Positions 14,682 through 20,576 of a stretch of 20,576 bases of DNA are shown here, one piece after another (position 1 is the first letter of the stretch; each line of letters opens with the position of its first letter). Origin of the DNA: Balneolales bacterium (lineage in GTDB: Bacteria; Bacteroidota; Rhodothermia; Balneolales; Natronogracilivirgulaceae); the NCBI GenBank assembly GCA_007135895.1, contig SLHZ01000281.1:1-20576 (forward strand), written 5' to 3'. The position numbers and the translations under genes were made by a program. The notes beneath the pieces are model-generated. The model did no database searches. It saw only the letters and a program-made list of their open reading frames with translations, and had not been told where the DNA came from.

Positions 14682-15867
14682 CCTCGCGGGCAGCTTCCTG
14701 AAACTCAACGGCACCGACAACATCCAGTCCGCTTTTATCCAGAAGCTGTTTGCCTTCCTCGGCGTTGGTGCCCTGAAGACGGACAATAATGGGGATGTTT
14801 TTCAGTTTGTTTGCGATTTCAGGGTCTTTAACGGCCTCGATGATACCACTGGCAACGCGATCACAGCGGACAATCCCACCGAAGATGTTGATGAGTATGG
14901 CTTCCACATTGGGATCCTTGAGGATGATCCTGAATCCGTTTCGGACGGTATCAACATTGGCGCCCCCGCCCACATCCAGGAAGTTGGCAGGATCGCCGCC
15001 GGCCAGTTTAATGATATCCATGGTTGCCATGGCCAGACCCGCACCGTTGACCATGCAGCCCACATTGCCGTCCAGCTTGATATAGTTCAGGTCCGACTCT
15101 GCCGCTTCGCGCTCCAGGGGGTCTTCTTCGGATTTGTCACGGAGTTCTCCTATTTCCGGTTGCCGGAACAATGCGTTGTCATCGAAGTTGATTTTTGCGT
15201 CCAGAGCCACAATATCGTGATCATCGGTCAGTGCCAGCGGGTTGATTTCAATGATGGATGCGTCGGTTTCATTATAGGCCGTGTACAGGGCGGTGATGAA
15301 TCGTACGGCTTTCTTGTAGGCTTCTCCGGTGAATCCCAGGCAGAATGCCAGACGCCGCGCCTGGTGCGCCTGGAGCGGCAGTCCGGGCTCAACCCATTCC
15401 TTGATAATTTTTTCAGGGGTTTCTTCGGCCACTTTTTCAATTTCCACGCCACCCTCGGTGGAAACCATGATCACGTTCTGGTTGCGGGTGCGGTCGAGCG
15501 TCACTCCAACGTAATACTCTTTCTGGATGCTGATTCCTTCGGTGATGTAAAGCCGCTCCACCTTCTTGCCTGCCTGCCCGGTCTGAATGGTGACCAGTGT
15601 ATCACCAAGCAGGCATTCGGCGGCCTGTCGGACCTCTTTGAGGGTATTGGCCAGAATGACTCCCCTGGCTCCGGTCTTGATGGTGCTCCCTTTTCCGCGA
15701 CCTCCGGCATGGATCTGGGCTTTGACGACATAGAGACCGGCGCCTTTCAGTTTGAGTGTCTCAGCAGCTTCTACTGCCTCCTCGACACTGAAGGCGGCAA
15801 TACCTTCCGGAACGGGTACGTGATATGACTTCAGGAGTTCTTTGGCCTGGTATTCGTGGATATTCAT
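14656..15867 (-). CDS. sucC: Succinyl-CoA synthetase (ADP-forming) beta subunit
   Basis: A 403-residue beta subunit of succinyl-CoA ligase, which couples succinyl-CoA cleavage to NTP formation in the TCA cycle. ATG 15867 is chosen because MNIHEYQAKELLKSYHVPVP is the canonical N-terminus; an in-frame extension to 15918 has no support. Residues 1 to ~240 are the ATP-grasp part with QIHAGGRGKG (51-60) and SIIEINPLALTDD. The C-terminal ligase domain contains KLDGNVGCMVNGAGLAM and FLDVGGGANVDTV, then INIFGGIVRCDRVA. It is slightly longer than the E. coli protein (388) because of a short charged insertion (LREKSEEDPLERE-like, visible as LRDKSEEDPLERE). The alpha subunit gene sucD is not adjacent. 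The 3' end overlaps bshA by 26 bp. Confidence 0.96.
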   Translation of the reverse strand: MNIHEYQAKELLKSYHVPVPEGIAAFSVEEAVEAAETLKLKGAGLYVVKAQIHAGGRGKGSTIKTGARGVILANTLKEVRQAAECLLGDTLVTIQTGQAGKKVERLYITEGISIQKEYYVGVTLDRTRNQNVIMVSTEGGVEIEKVAEETPEKIIKEWVEPGLPLQAHQARRLAFCLGFTGEAYKKAVRFITALYTAYNETDASIIEINPLALTDDHDIVALDAKINFDDNALFRQPEIGELRDKSEEDPLEREAAESDLNYIKLDGNVGCMVNGAGLAMATMDIIKLAGGDPANFLDVGGGANVDTVRNGFRIILKDPNVEAILINIFGGIVRCDRVASGIIEAVKDPEIANKLKNIPIIVRLQGTNAEEGKQLLDKSGLDVVGAVEFQEAAREVTLALSDS

Positions 15868-15888
15868 GATCTTTGGTTTTTTTGGGTA

Positions 15889-15915
15889 ACAGGCAAGCCT
15901 GTCAGGCAACAGGCG
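15889..15915. promoter_or_regulatory. Palindrome and repeated CAGGCAA half-sites upstream of sucC
   Basis: ACAGGCAAGCCTGT at 15889-15902 is a 6+2+6 inverted repeat, followed at once by TCAGGCAAC (15902-15910) and CAGGCG. It sits 22-48 bp before the sucC start codon. On the sucC coding strand the second part reads GTTGCCTGA, also present twice upstream of bshA. It could be an operator or a leader hairpin; no regulator is identified. Confidence 0.3.
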
Positions 15916-16030
15916 CAATTTACAAAGAAAGACCTAACTTGCCACGGAAGAAATTGGGCGTGTTTGAGTCCGGTGCCATTGTGTACCCGATTATTTTGGG
16001 GACCTCCCGGCCTTTTCGGTATGCGAAGTA

Positions 16031-16762
16031 TTACTTGCGCTCGGAAACAAGAATATCAGCCACGGCTTCCCAATGTTCACATACAAAATCGGCCGTAGAG
16101 TTTTTTTGGTCGTTTTTATTGAAGCCGGTATAGAGCACGGCACCCATGCCCATGCTTTTGGCACCAACAATATCTGTTTGCTGGATATCACCCACATGCC
16201 ATGACAAGGCCGGGTCGGCGCCGGTGGATTGCAGTACGTATCGATAGGGTTTCGGATGCGGCTTGCTTACTCCCATCTCATCACTGAAGGCGAAAGCATC
16301 GAAATATTGCAGCAGGCCAATCTGATCCAGATACTTTCGCAGTATGGTTCCGGGAGAGAACATGGTATCGGAGATCAGTCCGATCCGATAATAGCGGCTC
16401 AACTCCTCAAGAGCTTTTTTGATACCGGGGGCCGGTTCGGGAGGTCCTTCATAGAGAGACTCCTGAAAAGTAGCGGTGAGCTCTTCAATATGTTTTTCTT
16501 GGGCCGGTATATTCAGATGAACCAGCATTCCCCGGACAAGTTCTTCGGTGGTCAGAGTCCGCTGGTTACCAAGCCACTCCACATCAAAAGCTTGCGAAAC
16601 GGCTTTACGTGCCTGTTGTATTTGTTCCTCATTGGGGTTTTTATCGTAGATACGGGCGATCGATCGCAGTCCCCGTATTCGTGCCTGGGTACGGTTTACC
16701 CCGTTGGATCGGTGACACACCAGGGTGTTCCAGAAATCAATACTGACCATTGAATTTTTCAT
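16031..16762 (-). CDS. HAD-superfamily hydrolase
   Basis: A 243-residue haloacid dehalogenase-like hydrolase, probably a cytoplasmic phosphatase. Motif I is VSIDFWNTL with nucleophile Asp9; the usual second Asp two residues later is Trp11. Motif II is Ser131 in GLISDT, motif III is Lys167 in GVSKPHPKPY, and motif IV is VGDIQQTDIVGAK with Asp192 and Asp197. A helical cap lies between motifs I and II (about 20-115). The DxW form of motif I occurs in a recognised subset of HAD proteins, so it need not mean loss of activity, but the substrate cannot be predicted. Start choice is uncertain: ATG 16762 and ATG 16750 both fit, while ATG 16795 adds an unlikely N-terminus. It is upstream of sucC on the same strand, 163 bp away. 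Confidence 0.85.
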   Translation of the reverse strand: MKNSMVSIDFWNTLVCHRSNGVNRTQARIRGLRSIARIYDKNPNEEQIQQARKAVSQAFDVEWLGNQRTLTTEELVRGMLVHLNIPAQEKHIEELTATFQESLYEGPPEPAPGIKKALEELSRYYRIGLISDTMFSPGTILRKYLDQIGLLQYFDAFAFSDEMGVSKPHPKPYRYVLQSTGADPALSWHVGDIQQTDIVGAKSMGMGAVLYTGFNKNDQKNSTADFVCEHWEAVADILVSERK

Positions 16763-16865
16763 AATGCACACGAACAATACAGCATGATAAATCATTCGTT
16801 TGTCAATGAAAAGAGGTAGTTGTATTTTTAAAGCCGAATCTCACCAAAACCCACCTTGCTTCGTC

Positions 16866-17417
16866 GTGAAGGCTCAAATACTACGTACCGGGGAAGAGCT
16901 TGACCGCACGTATATGCGTCTGGCCCATCAATTTGTGGAGCCTTTCGAACGGCTGGATACGCTGGCGATTATAGGAATGCAGACGCGGGGCGTGGATATT
17001 GCCCGGCGGATTCATGGGTACATCCGGCACTTTTATTCGGTGGATCTGCCCCTGGGTATTCTGGACACCACGTTTTATCGTGATGACTTCCGTACCCGGA
17101 TGAAGATGCCAACGGTACAGATCACCGATATACCGTTTGATCTGTTTGGCAAGGACTTGGTGCTGGTAGATGATGTGCTTTACACCGGCCGAACCGTCCG
17201 GGCCGCGATGGATGCGCTCATGAGTTTTGGCCGGCCGTCCAGTGTGCGTTTTTGCTGCATGGTTGACCGGGGACATCGCGAACTTCCGGTGATGGCGGAT
17301 TATGTGGGTATGCATGTGCCCACCCATCTCAACGAGGAGATCCGGGTGGAGACGATGCCACAGGATGGCAGGGAGGCAGTTCTTGTGGTAACCAAAGCAC
17401 AGGAGCAGACATTATGA
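16866..17417 (+). CDS. pyrR: Bifunctional pyrimidine operon regulator / uracil phosphoribosyltransferase PyrR
   Basis: A PRPP-binding protein of the PyrR family, which in many bacteria binds pyr mRNA and also has uracil phosphoribosyltransferase activity. The PRPP loop is VDDVLYTGRT at residues 101-110, followed by GRPSSVRFCCMVDRGHRELP, a PyrR signature, and TTFYRDD earlier. GTG 16866 gives a 183-residue protein (VKAQILRTGEEL), matching the family length of about 180 and its N-terminus. An alternative ATG at 16806 would add about 20 residues that look like AT-rich leader rather than protein. The stop overlaps the pyrB start as ATGA. I did not find a convincing PyrR-binding hairpin or attenuator in the ~100 bp upstream. 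Confidence 0.93.
   Translation: MKAQILRTGEELDRTYMRLAHQFVEPFERLDTLAIIGMQTRGVDIARRIHGYIRHFYSVDLPLGILDTTFYRDDFRTRMKMPTVQITDIPFDLFGKDLVLVDDVLYTGRTVRAAMDALMSFGRPSSVRFCCMVDRGHRELPVMADYVGMHVPTHLNEEIRVETMPQDGREAVLVVTKAQEQTL
17401..17405 (+). promoter_or_regulatory. Ribosome binding site of pyrB within pyrR
   Basis: AGGAG lies 8 nt before the pyrB ATG at 17414, inside the last codons of pyrR. It is one of the few good Shine-Dalgarno sites in the window and supports coupled translation of the pair. Confidence 0.7.
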
Positions 17418-18367
17418 CGGTGCGAATCGATGAGGCCTATGAATTCCCGCACCGGCACCTGCTGGGCCTGAGGGACTATTCTTCCAGGGATATTCTTCAT
17501 GTGCTGGATCAGGCCTCGAACTTCCTGGAGATACTCAACCGGCCCATTCCGAAGATCCCTACGTTGCGAGACAAGACGATTGTCAATCTTTTCTATGAAA
17601 ACAGCACCCGCACACGGCTCTCCTTTGAACTGGCGCAGAAACGGATGGGTGCCGATGTCGTGAACTTTTCCAGTAGTTCCTCCAGTGTGAGCAAGGGCGA
17701 GACACTCCGGGATACGATACGGAATATCGAATCCATGAAAATTGATATGGTCGTGGTCCGGCACCCGAGTCCTGGTGCTCCTCATTTCATTACCCGTTGT
17801 GTGGAAGCCGCTGTCCTGAATGCCGGCGACGGAGCTCACGAACATCCGACACAGGCGTTGCTGGACCTGTTTTCCATCCGGCAAAGGACTGGCCGTCTTG
17901 AGGGACTGAAGGTGGTTATCATCGGGGATATCAGCCATAGCCGTGTGGTTCGGTCCAATATCATTGCCATGACGCGATTGGGGATGGAAGTTGTCTTGTG
18001 CGGTCCGCGGACCATGATGCCTCTTTTTGTCGAGGAGATGGGAGTGCGGGTTTCATACCATCTGGAAGAATGCCTGGAGTGGTGCGACGTAGCCATGGCC
18101 TTGCGAATTCAGCTGGAAAGGCAGGGAGGAGGTCTCTTTCCCTCCCAGCGTGAATATCATGAGCGCTTCGGTATCAAAAAAAGACACCTGAAAGAATTTC
18201 CACATTTTGTCATCATGCACCCGGGCCCGATCAATCGGGGGGTGGAACTGGAAAGCGAGGTGGCGGATGACCCCCGGGCGATCATCCTGAACCAGGTCAC
18301 CAACGGCTTGGCTGTGCGAATGGCCTCCCTCTACCTGCTTTCGGGTGGGAAGCGCGGACCATCATGA
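17414..18367 (+). CDS. pyrB: Aspartate carbamoyltransferase, catalytic chain
   Basis: A 317-residue enzyme that joins carbamoyl phosphate and aspartate, the committed step of pyrimidine synthesis. Carbamoyl-phosphate binding is shown by ENSTRTRLSFE (STRTR at 64-68), SSVSKGET with Lys94, and HPTQALLDLF (144-153). The C-terminal aspartate domain has VVIIGDISHSRVVRSN and MHPGPINRGVELES. Length and motif order are normal. It overlaps pyrR by 4 bp, and no pyrI or pyrC gene follows within the window, so it probably works without the regulatory chain; control would come from PyrR and pool effects. Confidence 0.97.
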   Translation: MTVRIDEAYEFPHRHLLGLRDYSSRDILHVLDQASNFLEILNRPIPKIPTLRDKTIVNLFYENSTRTRLSFELAQKRMGADVVNFSSSSSSVSKGETLRDTIRNIESMKIDMVVVRHPSPGAPHFITRCVEAAVLNAGDGAHEHPTQALLDLFSIRQRTGRLEGLKVVIIGDISHSRVVRSNIIAMTRLGMEVVLCGPRTMMPLFVEEMGVRVSYHLEECLEWCDVAMALRIQLERQGGGLFPSQREYHERFGIKKRHLKEFPHFVIMHPGPINRGVELESEVADDPRAIILNQVTNGLAVRMASLYLLSGGKRGPS

Positions 18368-18371
18368 TTTC

Positions 18372-18402
18372 GGCGACGGAGACCGCCTGCGTCTTTGTCA
18401 CC
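18372..18402 (+). terminator. Hairpin after pyrB, possible terminator
   Basis: Bases 18372-18383 (GGCGACGGAGAC) can pair with 18391-18402 (GTCTTTGTCACC) around a 7-nt loop: nine Watson-Crick pairs, two G-U pairs and one mismatch. It begins five bases after the pyrB stop. No U tract follows, so Rho-independent stopping is doubtful. Confidence 0.35.
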
Positions 18403-18619
18403 GCATATCGGGATCATTTCTGAACAATAGGCCATCGGTATGGAATTTAGAGATTGTGCCGTGCTTTTCAGGATTTGCCGTTTCAGTATAACCTCTTTTG
18501 GAACACGTAATCGGGATATGGAGCAGGATGGGGCATATTGGCTCCGTTGCTTTCCATATTGTATATTGCCTGTTCGTTATCCATTCATATAACCATATTT
18601 GTCCGGTCATTAATAATTG

Positions 18620-18720
18620 TATCCGCTCTAATCTATCCAGTATCCGCTCATAATCAATCCAGCTCATAATCAATCCAGTCCATAATCATATCAGCCCATA
18701 ATCATACCAGCCCATGTTCC
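18620..18720. repeat. 16-bp degenerate tandem repeat, about six units
   Basis: Units of 16 bp lie at 18641, 18657, 18673, 18689 and 18705, with a related unit at 18620 and a 5-bp spacer (18636-18640). Examples are ATCCAGCTCATAATCA (18657), ATCCAGTCCATAATCA (18673) and TATCAGCCCATAATCA (18689). The last unit diverges at its end and contains the ATG at 18714. The array sits in the presumed 5' leader of the following gene. Confidence 0.88.
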
Positions 18721-18806
18721 AGAATATCCTGATTTTTGTGAAACGGGAACTGACGTCGTCACCCCAAAATCTGTTTCGGGACCGGCCGCCGGTGTTTCTC
18801 TCCGTC

Positions 18807-20576
18807 ATGCGGACATCGCTCAGGTCCGTGTACACCTTTTTGTTGTTTTGCTTTGCCGCCGGTGGGGGTTATGCACAGGTAACCAGCCATACCACTCCGG
18901 TTGATGGCATCAAAGAGAATGTGCCCCGGGTCCATGCCTTCACGAATGCCACCCTTGTAACTTCACCGGGAGAAGTCATATACGAAGTGACCCTGGTTAT
19001 CCGTGACGGGGTCATTGTTTCGGTTGGGGATCGGCCAGTGATTCCCGGTGACGCGCGCATTCATGACATGGAAGGCAAAACCATTTATCCCGGCTTCATT
19101 GATGCCTGGTCATCGGCAGGAATGGGTTCTGCCGGCGAGAGTTCCGCTGGTATGGAAAACGCCCGGGGTACGCAATCCTGGAATCCGCAAGTCCGGGCTC
19201 ATATCCGTGCGGAGGATTTGTATGACCCAATGGATGAAAAAATCGGCAAACTGCGTTCCCAGGGTTTTACCTCGGCACTGGTCGTACCCGGTCCGGGAAT
19301 ATTCCGCGGACAGGCCGCTTTGGTAAGCCTGGGTAAGGGCAAAGCTTCTCTGAGTGTCATGCACCCGGATGTTGCCCACGTCGTTTCACTGAACCGAAGC
19401 AGGGAAGCTGGCTCTGGTTATCCGACCTCACCTGCCGGTGCCATGGCGCTTATACGGCAGACCCTTCTTGATGCGCAATGGCACGATCAGGTCCACCGAA
19501 TCTACCGTGATAACCCGGAGGGAATTGAGCGTCCGGAGATCATAGCGCCGCTGGCCGCTCTTGAAAAGGCTGCCAGAGGACAACATCCTCTGCTTTTCGA
19601 AACCAACAGCGAGGAAGAACTGCTGCGTGTTTTGAAGCTGGCCGGGGAGTTCCCCGTGACGACATGGATCCGTGGCAGCGGTCACGAATACAAAGTACTG
19701 GAGTTGCTCAAAAAAAACGATATTCCGCTGATACTTCCGCTAAATTTTCCGGAAACCCCGGATGTCCGAACCCCCGAAGATGCCATGAACCGAAGTCTGG
19801 CAGAACTTCGGCACTGGTATCTGGCCCCCGAGAATCCTGCTAGACTGGACCGGGCGGGTATCCCTTTTGCGCTAACGGCGGATGGTCTTTCGGATCCATC
19901 CCGTTTTCTGGATCAGCTTAGGGAAGCGGTACGGGCCGGACTGGATCCGCAAACAGCGCTGGAGGCGCTGACCACCCGGCCGGCCCGCATGCTCGGAGTT
20001 GAGCGCATGACGGGTGCTTTGAAACCGGGCCTGGCCGCCCATTTCGTGGTAACCGATGGGGATCTGTTCGGGGAGAAAACCCGGGTGCTCGATGTCTGGG
20101 TGGATGGAAATAGGTACCGGGTGCATTCCGGCCCGGAAATCGATCCGGCAGGAACCTGGGCCCTGGCGGCTTCGGATGCCGGTTTGAATATGGAAATCCG
20201 GCTTGAAAAAGAACGCCGCGACCGCTATGGGGGCTCGGTAGTTCTGGGTGAAGCCGAAGCCAGACTACTTTCCGCCACGATAAGTCCGGCAACCGGGCGT
20301 CTTCATATTGATCTTCCGGGAGACCTGTTCCGTCTGGAAGGACGCGTGCGCCTGAGTGCCTCACTCAGCGGTGACGAACTGTTCGGCTGGACCGAGATGC
20401 CGGGAGGGAGTGTCTTGCAGTGGAATGGCCGGAGAACAGCCATCCCAGAACCAAATGACACGAAAGCGGAGAACTACGAGGAAACGGACGGCAACAAGGA
20501 GTTGGAAGAGAGAGCGGCTCTCTCCGATACCGGAAGCAGAGTCACTGCCGAAACCGGAAAGAGTGTCACTGCCGAA
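18807..20576 (+). CDS. Exported amidohydrolase-like protein, N-terminal part (3' end outside window)
   Basis: An open frame of at least 590 codons that runs off the window. ATG 18807 gives a good signal peptide (MRTSLRSVYTFLLFCFAAGG, then GYA-Q as the likely cleavage site); an in-frame ATG at 18714 would bury it. The mature part shows the imidazolonepropionase-like amidohydrolase pattern: AFTNATLVTSPGEVIYEVTL, IRDGVIVSVG, GKTIYPGFIDAW, and near the end of the domain RPARMLGVERMTGALKPGLA with HFVVTDGDLF. The metal-binding HxH expected after GFID is replaced: Trp101 and Ser103 stand at the two His positions. Asp359 in LTADGLSDP remains. A beta-rich segment (about 460-535) and a low-complexity acidic linker with 24-bp repeats follow. 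Related large proteins in Rhodothermota and Gemmatimonadota carry a second amidohydrolase unit downstream, which I expect but cannot see. Confidence 0.82.
   Translation, partial: MRTSLRSVYTFLLFCFAAGGGYAQVTSHTTPVDGIKENVPRVHAFTNATLVTSPGEVIYEVTLVIRDGVIVSVGDRPVIPGDARIHDMEGKTIYPGFIDAWSSAGMGSAGESSAGMENARGTQSWNPQVRAHIRAEDLYDPMDEKIGKLRSQGFTSALVVPGPGIFRGQAALVSLGKGKASLSVMHPDVAHVVSLNRSREAGSGYPTSPAGAMALIRQTLLDAQWHDQVHRIYRDNPEGIERPEIIAPLAALEKAARGQHPLLFETNSEEELLRVLKLAGEFPVTTWIRGSGHEYKVLELLKKNDIPLILPLNFPETPDVRTPEDAMNRSLAELRHWYLAPENPARLDRAGIPFALTADGLSDPSRFLDQLREAVRAGLDPQTALEALTTRPARMLGVERMTGALKPGLAAHFVVTDGDLFGEKTRVLDVWVDGNRYRVHSGPEIDPAGTWALAASDAGLNMEIRLEKERRDRYGGSVVLGEAEARLLSATISPATGRLHIDLPGDLFRLEGRVRLSASLSGDELFGWTEMPGGSVLQWNGRRTAIPEPNDTKAENYEETDGNKELEERAALSDTGSRVTAETGKSVTAE
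20529..20576 (+). repeat. 24-bp tandem repeat, at least two units, reaching the window edge
   Basis: Two 24-bp units (20529-20552 and 20553-20576) differ at three positions and encode TGSRVTAE and TGKSVTAE in the linker of the amidohydrolase-like protein. The array may continue beyond the window. The period is eight codons, so the frame is kept. Confidence 0.8.

Larger units (their letters stand above)
18368..18806. other. Intergenic region between pyrB and the amidohydrolase-like gene
   Basis: These 439 bp hold the hairpin at 18372-18402 and the 16-bp tandem repeat at 18620-18720. The stretch at 18430-18620 is AT-richer and may carry the promoter, but I see no element I would defend. A 91-codon frame on the minus strand across 18398-18673 runs into the repeat and has no recognisable sequence; I do not call it. 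The downstream frame is open back to ATG 18714, but the signal peptide starts at ATG 18807. Confidence 0.55.

Noticed and set aside
18398..18673. A 91-codon minus-strand frame between pyrB and the amidohydrolase-like gene
   Set aside because: It starts inside the 16-bp repeat, has no family resemblance and no ribosome site.

Overview
The window looks like chromosomal DNA from a Bacteroidota/Rhodothermota/Balneolota-type bacterium, most likely Balneolales-like. This is an inference from gene content: a BatC-BatD-BatE block, BshA (bacillithiol synthesis), paired SpmA/SpmB-type membrane proteins in what is otherwise not a spore former's neighbourhood, a large secreted amidohydrolase-like protein of the kind seen in Rhodothermota and Gemmatimonadota, and few strong Shine-Dalgarno sites. 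No rRNA, tRNA, CRISPR array, transposase, integrase or phage gene was seen. Most of the window is ordinary core metabolism and envelope biology, densely packed.

Layout, left to right. (1) 1-2334, plus strand: the 3' part of an M48/Ste24-like membrane protease, overlapping a GH3 (NagZ-type) lipoprotein glycosidase. (2) 2472-3937, minus strand: spmA-spmB pair. (3) 3938-4386: divergent non-coding region with a 14-bp minisatellite. (4) 4387-7204, plus strand: a solitary 2-oxoacid dehydrogenase E2 gene, then the pantothenate pair panC-panD. (5) 7192-8568, minus strand: an M20 metallodipeptidase whose 3' end overlaps panD. (6) 8674-13168, minus strand: yebC-batC-batD-batE, with batA and batB missing. 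(7) 13542-14681, plus strand: bshA, preceded by a block of ~26-bp repeats and overlapping sucC tail to tail. (8) 14656-16762, minus strand: sucC and, upstream of it, a HAD hydrolase. (9) 16866-18367, plus strand: pyrR-pyrB, translationally coupled by an ATGA overlap. (10) 18368-18806: non-coding, with a hairpin after pyrB and a 16-bp tandem repeat. (11) 18807 to the end: an exported amidohydrolase-like protein that runs off the window.

How the genes fit together. PanC and PanD form pantothenate from pantoate and aspartate-derived beta-alanine. PyrR and PyrB are the regulator and first committed enzyme of pyrimidine synthesis. SucC and E2 belong to central carbon metabolism, but their partner subunits are not here. 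BatC/D/E is a membrane and periplasmic assembly of TPR, Ig-like and SH3 modules. BshA starts bacillithiol synthesis.

The most unusual signal is not a gene. Six or so short tandem-repeat arrays of different period (14, 16, 18, 21, 24 and ~26/53 bp) and unrelated sequence lie in this 20 kb, mostly in intergenic DNA, at protein N-termini or in disordered linkers. I found no clear evidence of a new defence, mobile or biosynthetic system. The best leads are this repeat habit, the repeat-built N-terminus of BatD, the amidohydrolase-like domain lacking its HxH metal motif, and the bat cluster without batA/batB.
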